From NCBI RefSeq assembly GCF_039962115.1, contig NZ_JAMPKJ010000024.1, positions 19,061-83,060 of the forward strand: a stretch of 64,000 nucleotides of DNA, written 5' to 3'. The translations under genes were made by a program, and so were the position numbers. Origin of the DNA: Funiculus sociatus GB2-C1 (GTDB taxonomy: Bacteria > Cyanobacteriota > Cyanobacteriia > Cyanobacteriales > FACHB-T130). Shown here in pieces: positions 8,193 to 16,641 of this stretch; the first letter of the stretch is position 1, and each line of letters starts with the position of its first letter. The notes beneath the pieces were generated by a model. It was not told where the DNA came from. It ran no database searches and saw only the letters and a list, made by a program, of their open reading frames with translations.

Positions 8193-9680
8193 ATGCTTAG
8201 TGCTTTAATTTGGTTGCCTGTATTAGGCGCTCTCATAGTTGGGTTTTGGCCCCAGCTCACCGCCCAAGTTGCCCGTCGAGTGTCGTTGGTGGTTATGGGT
8301 GGCGTTTTAATTTGGTCTATTCTACTGGTGAGTCAGTTTCAACCAGAGGATGGACTCCTACAGTTTTCTGAGTTCATTCTTTGGATTGATACATTAGGTT
8401 TGACCTATCATCTTGGTGTGGATGGTTTGTCTTTGCCTTTACTGGTTTTAAATAGTCTTTTAACACTAATTGCCCTCTACAGCACTGATGATTCTATCAA
8501 CAGACCACGGTTTTATTACTCTTTGATTTTGCTTTTAAATGCCGGAGTTTCAGGGGCATTTTTGGCGCAGGATTTGCTGCTGTTTTTCCTGTTTTATGAG
8601 GTGGAACTGATTCCGCTGTATCTGTTGATTGCTATTTGGGGAGGAGAAAAGCGCAGCTACGCAGCAACAAAATTTCTGATTTATACCGCAGTTTCGGGAA
8701 TTTTGCTCCTCGCATCTTTCTTTGGGCTGGTTTTGCTCAGCGGGGGAACTACATTTGAGTTTGAAAAATTGTATGCCTTGTCCTTACCTTTAGGCACACA
8801 ACTACTACTGCTGTCTGGAATTTTGATAGGCTTTGGTATTAAGATACCTTTAGTGCCATTCCATACGTGGTTGCCAGATGCCCACGTAGAAGCATCAACC
8901 CCAGTTTCAGTGCTGTTAGCGGGAGTGCTGTTGAAGTTGGGAACATACGGGTTGCTACGTTTTGGCTTAGGGTTGTTCCCCCAGGCTTGGGCGTATCTGG
9001 CTCCCTGGCTGGCTACTTGGGCGGCGGTGAGCGTACTGTATGGTGCCTTCACAGCGATCGCGCAAACAGATATGAAAAAAATGGTCGCCTATAGCTCAAT
9101 CGCTCATATGGGCTACATTCTTTTAGCAGCAGCAGCAGCAACTCCCGTAAGCATTTTGGCAGCTGTCTTCCAAATGATCAGCCACGGCTTAATTTCCGCA
9201 CTGCTGTTTCTCCTTGTCGGTGTCGTTTACAAAAAAACTGGCAGCCGCGATTTAGATGTCCTCAAAGGTTTACTCAACCCAGAACGCGGCTTGCCCCTAA
9301 TTGGTAGTCTAATGGTATTGGGGGTGATGGCTAGCTCTGGTATTCCCGGTATGGTGGGCTTTATTTCCGAATTTTTGGTATTTCGGGGCAGTTTTCCAGT
9401 ATTTCCCGTTCAAACCCTGTTGTGCATGGTGGGTACAGGTTTAACAGCAGTGTACTTCTTGCTGCTGGTTAACCGCACCTTCTTTGGACGCCTTTCCGAA
9501 CGAGTGATGAATTTGCCACCAGTAGAGTGGAGCGATCGCTATCCGTCTATATTTTTAGCTATCCTGATCGTCATTCTGGGAATCTCTCCCAACTGGGTAG
9601 CGCGTTGGAGTGAAACCACGACAACAGCAATGATTACACGACCAGCGATCGCGCAAATTTCTTCTGTTAATAGTCATTAG
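8193..9680 (+). CDS. ndhD3: NADH dehydrogenase-like subunit NdhD3 (inducible CO2 uptake complex)
   Basis: A 495-residue polytopic membrane protein of the NuoM/NdhD family. It contains DLLLFFLFYEVELIPLYLLI (with the conserved membrane Glu), KIPLVPFHTWLPDAHVEAST and AIAQTDMKKMVAYSSIAHMG, all hallmark NdhD segments. As NdhD3 it pairs with NdhF3 and CupA in the high-affinity, low-CO2-induced CO2-hydrating NDH-1 complex. It starts 92 bases after ndhF3 and precedes cupA by 116 bases, and the three genes probably form one transcript. The length is normal for the family. Confidence 0.93.
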   Translation: MLSALIWLPVLGALIVGFWPQLTAQVARRVSLVVMGGVLIWSILLVSQFQPEDGLLQFSEFILWIDTLGLTYHLGVDGLSLPLLVLNSLLTLIALYSTDDSINRPRFYYSLILLLNAGVSGAFLAQDLLLFFLFYEVELIPLYLLIAIWGGEKRSYAATKFLIYTAVSGILLLASFFGLVLLSGGTTFEFEKLYALSLPLGTQLLLLSGILIGFGIKIPLVPFHTWLPDAHVEASTPVSVLLAGVLLKLGTYGLLRFGLGLFPQAWAYLAPWLATWAAVSVLYGAFTAIAQTDMKKMVAYSSIAHMGYILLAAAAATPVSILAAVFQMISHGLISALLFLLVGVVYKKTGSRDLDVLKGLLNPERGLPLIGSLMVLGVMASSGIPGMVGFISEFLVFRGSFPVFPVQTLLCMVGTGLTAVYFLLLVNRTFFGRLSERVMNLPPVEWSDRYPSIFLAILIVILGISPNWVARWSETTTTAMITRPAIAQISSVNSH

Positions 9681-9752
9681 TCGCTTGCTATCTTTTAATG
9701 GCTAATTGTTAACCGTAATAAACAAAATATCACTTAGCCATACACAAGATAG

Positions 9753-9787
9753 CTAATGACTAATGACTAATGGCTAATGACTAAGGA
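9753..9787. repeat. Heptamer tandem repeat reaching into the cupA ribosome binding site
   Basis: Five units of the type CTAATGA (CTAATGA, CTAATGA, CTAATGG, CTAATGA, CTAAGGA) run up to the cupA start. The last unit differs by one base, and this creates AAGGAG, the only plausible Shine-Dalgarno sequence for the ATG at 9797. Repeat length could therefore change leader structure, while this unit fixes translation initiation. Confidence 0.75.
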
Positions 9788-9796
9788 GTACCAGCA

Positions 9797-10927
9797 ATGA
9801 TCGGCACCACATTAAAATCTTCAAATCACCCTCTGGCAGAGTACATTAACCGACTAATGAATGGGGGTGCCTTACTACCCGACACACCAGAAAATGTGAT
9901 GGAAGTTGTAGGGATTCTCAAAAGTTATGGAATAGTTTTAGATGCTTATTCTAAAAATCTCATCTACATCGCTGAACATCAATTTTTAGTGCTTTTTCCC
10001 TTTTTTAAATACTTCAATGGCGACATTTCTCTAAAAAAATTGCTGCGCCACTGGTGGCACGACCGGATTAATTATGAGTACGCTGAATACTGCATGAGGG
10101 GAATGCTGTGGCACGGTGGCGGCGGTTTAGATACTTACCTGGATTCTCCAGAATTTAAAGCCCGAATAGAGCCCGCAATCCAAGCAGCAATTAAACACAA
10201 CTTCCTTATCCAAGGACTCAATAGCCTATTTCCAGAATTCTTGCCAGAACAGGTGCGAACCTTGACTTATTACAGTGGGCTGGGGCAATTCTGGCGGGTG
10301 ATGAGCGATATGTTTATCGAGTTATCTGACAGATACGATAGCGGAGAAATTAAATCAATTCCCGACGTGGTAGAACATATCCGCGCCGGATTAGTTGCAG
10401 CTGCTAACTTGCCGATTACATATGCCGTGCCAATTAAAGGACAGGTGTATGAAATAATTCCCAAAGAAGTCGGTTTAACTTTTCTAGCAGATACAGCAAT
10501 ACCCTACGTAGAAGCGATTTTCTTCCGGGGAACGCCTTTTCAAGGTACAGTTTCTTTTAATGCTCAGGCACAGCAAATTTCCCCAGACCAAAGTAGATTT
10601 GATTATGGCGCTTTGTATGCCGATCCGTTACCGATTGGCGGTGCTGGAATTCCACCAACTTTGCTGATGCAAGATATGCGGCACTTCTTGCCAGACTATA
10701 TGCATGATATCTACCGCCGCAGCCGTCGAGGAGAAGATGATTTGCGGGTACAAATTTGCATCAGTTTTCAAAAGTCAATGTTCTGCGTAACAACCGCTAC
10801 CATGTTTGGATTGGCACCCTACCCTATCGATTCCACTGATAAAGATCAGCAGCAAGCAAATCGGGCTTATTTTGCAAATTGGATGGATCGATTCCTCAAC
10901 TCTCGCTTGACTGATGTTAATAACTAG
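9797..10927 (+). CDS. cupA: CO2 hydration protein CupA (ChpY)
   Basis: A 376-residue soluble protein of the CO2-hydration (ChpX/ChpY, Cup) family. Recognisable segments are LLRHWWHDRINYEYAEYCMR, WHGGGGLDTYLDSPEF and LLMQDMRHFLPDYMHDIYRR. In characterised species CupA binds the tip of the NdhD3/NdhF3 complex and is thought to carry out vectorial hydration of CO2 to bicarbonate, with a His/Asp/Cys/Glu-rich metal-type centre. The pairing with ndhD3/F3 marks it as CupA (inducible) and not CupB. The AAGGAG site nine bases upstream supports the start. No cupS gene follows, unlike in several model cyanobacteria. Confidence 0.92.
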   Translation: MIGTTLKSSNHPLAEYINRLMNGGALLPDTPENVMEVVGILKSYGIVLDAYSKNLIYIAEHQFLVLFPFFKYFNGDISLKKLLRHWWHDRINYEYAEYCMRGMLWHGGGGLDTYLDSPEFKARIEPAIQAAIKHNFLIQGLNSLFPEFLPEQVRTLTYYSGLGQFWRVMSDMFIELSDRYDSGEIKSIPDVVEHIRAGLVAAANLPITYAVPIKGQVYEIIPKEVGLTFLADTAIPYVEAIFFRGTPFQGTVSFNAQAQQISPDQSRFDYGALYADPLPIGGAGIPPTLLMQDMRHFLPDYMHDIYRRSRRGEDDLRVQICISFQKSMFCVTTATMFGLAPYPIDSTDKDQQQANRAYFANWMDRFLNSRLTDVNN

Positions 10928-10980
10928 GGCATCGGTATAGTATTCAAAATTGGGGCTAAAAAACCCGGTTTCTTTCCTCG

Positions 10981-11001
10981 TTCCCAGTCAGAGACTGGGA
11001 A
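10981..11001. repeat. Dispersed palindromic element, copy 1
   Basis: TTCCCAGTCAGAGACTGGGAA is an almost perfect palindrome (arms TTCCCAGTC / GACTGGGAA). It follows cupA and could act as a transcript end. Related copies lie at 11077-11098 (inverted) and 50479-50501. Confidence 0.75.
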
Positions 11002-11076
11002 TGCTATTGATGAGGCTCTGCTTCAAAATATGCCTGGGATTTCTTGGCTATTGGAGGAGGCACCTTCGTTTAATTG

Positions 11077-11098
11077 TTCCGAGTCTCTGACTGGAAGG
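11077..11098. repeat. Dispersed palindromic element, copy 2 (inverted, diverged)
   Basis: TTCCGAGTCTCTGACTGGAAGG is an inverted and slightly diverged copy of the element at 10981. The two copies flank about 75 bases and could pair with each other in a transcript. Confidence 0.6.
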
Positions 11099-11130
11099 AT
11101 AATTTTAAATTTTTAATGGCTTATTAGCCT

Positions 11131-11604
11131 TTAGAGCATTTTTTCCATGAATACAGTGCAGAAACCATCGTTGTATCGCTCGATAAAATAAAAGCCGAGC
11201 CGCTTGTAGAGCTTCAGGGCTTGTGCTTGTTTTTCTTTATCAGTGGTATCAAGTCTGACTCTCTTGTAACCTGTTTTCCGAGCAAAATCTAAGAGCATCT
11301 GGGCCATTTTCATCCCCAGCCCTCGTCCTCGGTAATCTTTGAGAAACCACATCCTCTTCAGTTCGCAGATGTCGTCATTCAAACGCCGGATAGCTCCGCT
11401 TCCCACAACCCTGCCATCATCGATAAGCACTAAAAACGTGCCGTTATTGTCGAAGTAGTGCGATCGCATATCATCTATGTCAGACATGGCATCGTAACGC
11501 GCGATCGCTTCTTCAGGAAGCTGCCAGATTTCACAGGCAACCGCAACAATTACACGCTTAACTTCTTCAACTTGGTGTGATTGTATCGGTTTGATTTCTA
11601 TCAT
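11131..11604 (-). CDS. GNAT-family N-acetyltransferase
   Basis: A 157-residue protein with the GNAT acetyl-CoA fold. Residues about 90-107 hold the pyrophosphate-binding motif A, LKDYRGRGLGMKMAQMLLDF (Arg-x-x-Gly-x-Gly/Ala form). The C-terminal ALKLYKRLGFYFIERYNDG is the usual motif B. It transfers an acetyl group from acetyl-CoA to an amine on a small molecule or protein; the substrate cannot be told. It stands alone on the minus strand between cupA and a dead insertion sequence, so it gives no functional context. It is probably intact. Confidence 0.85.
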   Translation of the reverse strand: MIEIKPIQSHQVEEVKRVIVAVACEIWQLPEEAIARYDAMSDIDDMRSHYFDNNGTFLVLIDDGRVVGSGAIRRLNDDICELKRMWFLKDYRGRGLGMKMAQMLLDFARKTGYKRVRLDTTDKEKQAQALKLYKRLGFYFIERYNDGFCTVFMEKML

Positions 11605-11680
11605 CTGTTTCTCGTTGGCTGCTTACAGACTAAACTTTAACCGGACTTACGCAGTTAATTAGTGAATGCCTGATTCTGCC

Positions 11681-13128
11681 GTAGGGGCATGGCAATGCCC
11701 ATTGGTGTCAACTTAAGAAAAAGCAGCGTTTGTCAAGGGGTTGTTCAAGCTGGGGATAAGCTGAGGATCGCAGCATTGATTTGGGGCTGATGGGCAACCC
11801 TCGCAATGGCAATCCGGATTTAAGACGGGCAGTGAATGTGCCTGCCCCCAGCAATGAGGAACTCGAAGCGCGACTGCGCGACTGGCTGACTCCTGGCACA
11901 TACGCCAATCTCAAAACAGTCAAGGACAAGACCCGGAAATTGCGCGACCGGGTGCTGACTTTACCAGTGATGGTCGCCATTGTGTTGAGTCTGGTGTATC
12001 GGCAAATGAGCGGGCTGAGCGAGGTATTACGAGTCCTCGAACAGGAGGGACTTATGTGGGCCGAAGCGCAGTCGGTCAGCAAACAAGCCCTGTCGAATCG
12101 ATTGCGAACCCTGCCTGGGGCATTATTTGCCCAACTGTTCGAGCAGGTGATAGCGCCAATGCAGCAACTTTCGGCAAGCGGTGACGGTACCGCGGGCGTG
12201 GCAGCCTGTGCAGCAACGGTTTGGGGCAGTGTGGTTAGCTGATGGCTCGACCTTGGAAGCGGTTGCCAAAAGACTCGACTCGCTCCCAGCGCCAGCGTCG
12301 GGATTAGGCGGCAAGATGATGATGATCGTTGAAGCCTTTTCCCATCGCCCTGTGGCGGCATGGTACAGTGCCGATGCTCACGCGCACGACCAAAATTGGT
12401 GCGATGCGCTCATTGAGCGGTTACCCAAAGGCGGTTTACTGATTTTCGACTTAGGGTTCTTCAACTTTGTCTGGTTCGATGAGTTCACAGCAGCAGAAAA
12501 ATACTTTATCACCCGTTGGCGACAGAAAACGGCTTTTAAGGCGATCCGGGTTCTCAGCCAAGGGCAGCGTCATCGCGATGAAATCCTTGAACTCGGACAG
12601 TATCGTTCTAATCCTTGCCGTTATCCGGTGCGTCGCATCTCGGTGTTGTGGGGCAAAACTTGGTAGACCTATCTCACCAATGTCCTCGACCCGAGCGAGT
12701 TGTCGCCTCAACAGATCTGTGACCTCTATCGCCAACGCTGGCGGATTGAAGAAGCGTTTCTGCTCACCAAACGATTGCTCGGTTTAGCCTATCTGTGGGT
12801 GGGTGGCAGCAATGGGGTGCAGATTCAGCTCTATGCTACTTGGATTTTTTATGCGGTGTTGACCGACCTGTGTGCCGAAGTCGCCGTTGCATTAAACAAA
12901 CCCTTAGAGCGTATTTCTGTGGAAATGGTCTTTCGCAGTTTGTATCACTTTAGCCGCGCTCGCCAACAAGGACGTGCTGATGCACTGGTGCCATTTTTGG
13001 TTCAACATCATCGCTCCTTTGGTCTGGTCAAAGCCGAGCGTCAGCGACATCGACGCCTTCATGCCCAATCGCTTGACATCTGGGCTTTGACCTTAAGTTG
13101 ACACTAATGGGCATTGCCGTGTCCCTAC
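11681..13128. mobile_element. IS4-type insertion sequence with inverted ends, inactive
   Basis: The element is about 1.45 kb. Its ends are 37-base inverted repeats: 11681-11717 begins GTAGGGGCATGGCAATGCCC and 13092-13128 is its reverse complement with three mismatches, including TTAAGTTGACACTAATGGGC. Outside these, a further related pair (GGACTTACGCA at 11643 and TGCGTAAGCCC at 13141) may be part of a nested terminal repeat. I could not identify target-site duplications with certainty. The transposase inside is frameshifted and carries an internal stop, so the element cannot move by itself. Confidence 0.8.
11781..13101 (+). pseudogene. IS4-family transposase, frameshifted and nonsense-mutated
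   Basis: The reading frame starts at TTG 11781 and encodes an IS4 N-terminal region (LRDRVLTLPVMVAIVLSLVY). It slips by +1 between about 12160 and 12195 and continues with QRFGAVWLADGSTLEAVAKR, which holds the first catalytic Asp of the DDE domain. It is then stopped by TAG at 12664-12666, where the family usually has Tyr. The same frame resumes with TYLTNVLDP and reaches LYRQRWRIEEAFLLTKRL, the YREK-like segment with the catalytic Glu. All three acidic positions are recognisable, so the gene was complete before decay. It is either dead or, less likely, misread at two places. Confidence 0.85.
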
Positions 13129-13210
13129 AGCCTGTTGACGTGCGTAAGCCCTATTTAATCTACTCCAGCTAAATATCGAGTTTTAGGCTGGGGTTTCGCT
13201 TGCGCTCAAA

Positions 13211-13236
13211 AGCCACCCCCGCGCACGGGGGTGGCT
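13211..13236. terminator. Strong GC hairpin between the IS and the ferritin-like genes
   Basis: AGCCACCCCCG at 13211-13221 and CGGGGGTGGCT at 13226-13236 form an 11-base-pair perfect stem with the loop CGCA. It lies about 80 bases past the 3' end of the minus-strand ferritin-like gene and may end that transcript, although no long T run follows. It resembles hairpins dispersed in cyanobacterial genomes. Confidence 0.55.
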
Positions 13237-13317
13237 TCTCAACCTACGTAAAGAGTAATTTTTGAGCGGGAAGAAAGTAACCCAATATTGGGGATGGTGA
13301 TCGTTAAACTTAGGTTT

Positions 13318-14118
13318 TTATGGACGCAGAATTGGAGCTACCAGCGCCAATACTTCATCACTTGTGGCGAAGCCATCAAAGGCTTCACCACTAAACGGAA
13401 TTGGGAAACCAGTCCGATTTTCGTTGTAAATCACCTCATTTTGATTTCTAATCCAAGGTCGGATGTCGGCATTGAGCAGAGTTTGCCGCAGGTATCGGAA
13501 GCCCGCAGCGTGCCGCGCCTCTACAGTATGAATTTCTAAGGCTCCGGCTAACACAGTTTTGCCAGCTTCTCCAGCTGCCAGCAAGTTCTGTACTTGGCCT
13601 TTATAAGCTGCTACTCCCAAATCTTCAACGTATTGTCCGGCGAGTAAAAAATCTGCAAGATTAGTAAATGGATTGCGGCCTAAGATGGCGTTGTAATTGG
13701 GGTTGGCAGGAATAGTAATCGCATCTGGGTTGCCTCCCAAAGCTGTCAATACAGCGGACAAGTCAACAACGTGTTGAGCCTCATCTTGTCCATAAGATGC
13801 GATCGCATTCTTGGCTGGTTGGGGAGCGTTCGCCAAACCCCCGTTCTGGGTTGAAGCGATCGCTTTGACGTAAAAATCAGCTTCCAGCTTTTCTAGGGTT
13901 AGGGCATATTCCACCACTTGTCGGGGTGTCAGCACTGCGCCTTGAGCATAGGCAGGTGCAGCTGGAGCGATGAACACTGATAGAAATATTAAAGAAACCA
14001 GCACTACAGCTTGTACAGCGGTGGCGATGGGGCGGATGAGTCGGAGGTTAAAGCTCTTTGAGTGCATATTTTCTGTCGCCTGCTGTGCTGTTAGGTTTGA
14101 AAAGATTTTCATTGTCAA
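13318..14118 (-). CDS. Exported ferritin-like domain protein
   Basis: A 266-residue protein with a long N-terminal region ending in a hydrophobic signal sequence (about residues 29-58, VVLVSLIFLSVFIAPAAPAY, with AYAQ cleavage-like). A ferritin-like four-helix domain follows, of the Ferritin_2 / desiccation-related type. Iron-ligand-like patterns are visible: LEKLEADFYVKA, GQDEAQHVVDL (E-x-x-H) and EIHTVEARHAAGFRYL (E-x-x-H). The function of this family is not settled; iron storage, redox protection and structural roles have been proposed. It sits 15 bases downstream of a second ferritin-like gene on the same strand, and the two are likely cotranscribed. A preprotein start further in, at MHSKSF, is possible. 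Confidence 0.8.
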   Translation of the reverse strand: MTMKIFSNLTAQQATENMHSKSFNLRLIRPIATAVQAVVLVSLIFLSVFIAPAAPAYAQGAVLTPRQVVEYALTLEKLEADFYVKAIASTQNGGLANAPQPAKNAIASYGQDEAQHVVDLSAVLTALGGNPDAITIPANPNYNAILGRNPFTNLADFLLAGQYVEDLGVAAYKGQVQNLLAAGEAGKTVLAGALEIHTVEARHAAGFRYLRQTLLNADIRPWIRNQNEVIYNENRTGFPIPFSGEAFDGFATSDEVLALVAPILRP

Positions 14119-14133
14119 ATACCTCTATACATC

Positions 14134-14883
14134 TCAAGCGACGAGCGCCCCGTTGATGGGGTTGTTTAGAAGCTGGAAAGAGCTGACAATAGCCACAATT
14201 TGTTTGGGCGTGTACAACTCATCGTATGCCCGTCCCTTAAAGGGGTTGAGTTCAGGTACTAAGTCAGGGTCTTTGATTATGCGATCGCTATCGCTTTCTG
14301 TAGCAGGCCGACCCACCAACCCGCGTACCCCCGCCGCGTGACGAGCTTCAACACTCACAATCGAACCAGCCGCCAGCAAGTAAGTAGGATTTTTTAAGCT
14401 TGTTCCCGCGCCATTGTAGGCGTGTACGCCCACGTCCTCTAATGTCAAAGCTGTATTCAAAATCGTGGTGCGGTCGGCTAGTACGCCAGCCAACCCAGCT
14501 TGGTTGAAGTTGAGGTCTCTGGTGTTGAATGTGGCATCCGAGCCGAGTACGCTACGCAAAAATTTTACGTGTTCGCCTTCGTGAATACCCAAGGCTCTCA
14601 TGTAATCGAGTTCTCTGGGATTGGTAATTTTGCCAGATTTGACAACGGATAGATAAAATGCTGCTTCCAGTTCCTCTAGCAATAAAGCAAAGTTGAGGAT
14701 ACCAATGTCGTCAGCATTAAATGTCAGGGCTTTTGTGGTGCGACTAGGCTGTGCAGTTAATGCTTTTGGGATGGTCGTCAAAGCTAGTGCGCCAAAACCG
14801 CAAAGGCCCATTTTTAACAGTTTGCGCCGCGAGGAAAATGTCATAAGATTGCTCCTAATAGAGGTGCGCTCAATTGCCTGCAA
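14134..14883 (-). CDS. Ferritin-like domain protein with twin-arginine signal
   Basis: A 249-residue protein. The N-terminus carries SSRRKLLKMGLCGFGALALT, an RR-containing Tat-type signal followed by a hydrophobic stretch, so export as a folded, metal-loaded protein is likely. The mature part has paired helices with LLLEELEAAFYLSVVKSG, GIHEGEHVKFLRSVLGS (E-x-x-H) and VSVEARHAAGVRGL (E-x-x-H), typical of the Ferritin_2 family. Its neighbour at 13318 is a paralogue exported by a Sec-like signal. The pairing of a Tat and a Sec version is notable. Start ATG 14883 is assumed; an internal ATG at MTFSSRRKLL (14844-14846) would place the RR near the N-terminus and is equally plausible. Confidence 0.82.
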   Translation of the reverse strand: MQAIERTSIRSNLMTFSSRRKLLKMGLCGFGALALTTIPKALTAQPSRTTKALTFNADDIGILNFALLLEELEAAFYLSVVKSGKITNPRELDYMRALGIHEGEHVKFLRSVLGSDATFNTRDLNFNQAGLAGVLADRTTILNTALTLEDVGVHAYNGAGTSLKNPTYLLAAGSIVSVEARHAAGVRGLVGRPATESDSDRIIKDPDLVPELNPFKGRAYDELYTPKQIVAIVSSFQLLNNPINGALVA

Positions 14884-14951
14884 ATAATTCCGAGGTCAGC
14901 GTTTTTGCGTAGGCGTTGAGTGAAGGGAAATGTAATCGCAGGGGATGAGAG

Positions 14952-15644
14952 TTAACTAGGTAAGTTGTTTTTCTGGTTTTTTAGCCGTGATGCACCCAAA
15001 GCACCCAGGGCCAATATCCCTAACGCAGAGGAGGGTTCAGGGATGCTCGTATTTCCTGCCGTTTGAACTCCAGTTAGGGCAATTGTGTAGCTACCACCAC
15101 TGCTCAAGATCGCACCGTCAAACTCCTTCAAAGGTGAATCACCGCCAAAACCAGTCGCCCCAACAACTGCATCGAAGGCAACATCAGGAAAATCAGGAAA
15201 ATCAGGGAAAATTTCACCCTTGTTACTGACAGGATCGTAGTCAAAACCAGAGATTCCCAAGTAATAAATGCCGGATTTGGTTGGGGTGAACGGATTGTTC
15301 ATTGGCAGCGTGGATTGCCCCATACTCCCGGTTGATTCATCGTTAGAATAGACTCCGAAGCCATCTTTATCGAATAGGAACAACTGCGTATCAAAATCAG
15401 CCCCGCCGACTGTTGTCGCCGAGAATGTCTGACCGCTAGTTAAGAAGATTTGGAATAGATCAGCATCTCCAGAAAGCATCCCAGAGATTGACTCTAGGGG
15501 CATTGGCATTGTTGAGAGGATCTGGGCTGTACTGAGAGTCTCACCTGCGTCGTCGCTTTCGGTGAACGTGGCCGCCTGTGCAGGAAGGGATGATAGCCCT
15601 GCAACTATTACCGATATTGCTGTTATCTGTGCCAGTTTTTTCAT
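14952..15644 (-). CDS. PEP-CTERM sorted exported protein with PPC-like domain
   Basis: A 230-residue protein. Residues 1-24 are a signal peptide (MKKLAQITAISVIVAGL, then PAQA cleavage). The body has the beta-rich features of a bacterial pre-peptidase C-terminal (PPC) domain (LSGDADLFQIFLTSGQTFSA, LFLFDKDGFGVYSND, YYLGISGFDYDPVS). The C-terminus is a PEP-CTERM sorting tag: IPEPSSALGILALGALGASR, a hydrophobic helix and a basic tail. PEP-CTERM proteins are processed by exosortase and linked to exopolysaccharide or the cell surface. The short acidic repeat FPDFPDFPD at about residue 145 is odd. It is divergent from the sigma factor gene at 16044. Confidence 0.85.
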   Translation of the reverse strand: MKKLAQITAISVIVAGLSSLPAQAATFTESDDAGETLSTAQILSTMPMPLESISGMLSGDADLFQIFLTSGQTFSATTVGGADFDTQLFLFDKDGFGVYSNDESTGSMGQSTLPMNNPFTPTKSGIYYLGISGFDYDPVSNKGEIFPDFPDFPDVAFDAVVGATGFGGDSPLKEFDGAILSSGGSYTIALTGVQTAGNTSIPEPSSALGILALGALGASRLKNQKNNLPS

Positions 15645-16043
15645 TGGGAGTTTTATATCTCGATCTACATGGGACTAGACTCAATACTGTTCGGTTAAGG
15701 ATTGATCCCTCCTAACAGTGCTGTAGGGGGTATCTACCCTAAACTGAACATCACTATCCAGAACCCTATGGGAACTGGGCTGAGTAACCCATGCGCGATG
15801 CTGTGGAATCTACTCAACCGACCTACTTGTTATTACGGAGTCAGTGGCATTTTGGATTGCGACTGACCGCAAAATTACTGAAATAAATCTGAAATAAATT
15901 TACGACTGTGTTGGCAGACATCCAATTAGCGCTTTCGGTCGTATAAAAGAAAAAGGAAAGTTCTCTCTTGTGAGGGATGCAGCAGAACAAGTGCTGACTT
16001 TGACTCTGAAGAGGTATCGGTTTAGACATTCTTTTCAGAACGT
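15645..16043. promoter_or_regulatory. Divergent intergenic region between PEP-CTERM gene and sigma factor
   Basis: About 400 bases without a convincing gene. It must hold the promoters of the PEP-CTERM protein (minus) and the sigma factor (plus). I see no clear dyad or riboswitch-like structure and cannot place promoter boxes reliably. Confidence 0.4.
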
Positions 16044-16634
16044 ATGCCTCCTGACTCTAGCGATCGCACTCCCAAAACCCCATCGACGAGGATGGATAGA
16101 GACTTATTTCAAGCCCTCAAAGCTGGTCAATCCTCTGCTCTGGGGATTCTCTACGACCGCTATGGCTCTCTTGTATATGGGTTAGCACTGAAAATTTTGA
16201 GAAATCCTCAAGAGGCAGAAGACCTAACGCAAGAGATTTTTCTGAATCTCTGGCGTAGCGATGGTTACAATCCCGCTCGTGGTTCTCTTAGCAGCTATCT
16301 CACAGTTATGACGCGATCGCGTGCTATTGATAAACTTCGCTCTCGCGGCACTTCTGTGAAGTTTCTGGAGCGTTGGCAACACGCAATGACTGCTGAAACA
16401 AGAACGGACAATCCTTTTGAACAAGTGTCTTTGGGAGAGCGATCGCAACAAGTTCGAGCTGCTTTGGCGGAACTTTCAGAAAATCAGCGTCAAATATTAG
16501 AAATGGCATACTACGAAGGCCTGAGCCAATCAGAAATTGCCACTCAACTAGATATTCCTTTGGGAACGGTCAAAACTCGCGCACGAACGGGTCTACTAAA
16601 ACTGAGGCAAACTCTACGAGAATTTATTAAATAG
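16044..16634 (+). CDS. ECF-type RNA polymerase sigma factor
   Basis: A 196-residue sigma-70-family factor with only regions 2 and 4. Region 2 lies at about residues 27-97 (ALGILYDRYGSLVYGLALKI, AEDLTQEIFLNLWR, RAIDKLRSRG). Region 4 is at about 135-190 (LAELSENQRQILEMAYYEGL, SQSEIATQLDIPLGTVKTRA). It directs RNA polymerase to a small regulon, usually in response to an envelope or oxidative signal. A membrane anti-sigma gene follows after seven bases, so its activity is controlled by that partner. A second ATG at 16092 (MDRDLFQALKAG) is a possible start, and many family members begin there. The nine-gene oxygenase locus begins about 940 bases downstream on the same strand. Confidence 0.9.
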   Translation: MPPDSSDRTPKTPSTRMDRDLFQALKAGQSSALGILYDRYGSLVYGLALKILRNPQEAEDLTQEIFLNLWRSDGYNPARGSLSSYLTVMTRSRAIDKLRSRGTSVKFLERWQHAMTAETRTDNPFEQVSLGERSQQVRAALAELSENQRQILEMAYYEGLSQSEIATQLDIPLGTVKTRARTGLLKLRQTLREFIK

Positions 16635-16641
16635 TTGTATT

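Noticed and set aside
12123..12735. Minus-strand frames inside the IS
   Set aside because: They are antisense shadows of the transposase, which is clearly read on the plus strand.
15841..16029. Minus-strand 62-codon frame before the sigma factor
   Set aside because: No likeness to known proteins, no ribosome binding site, and it lies in the divergent promoter region.
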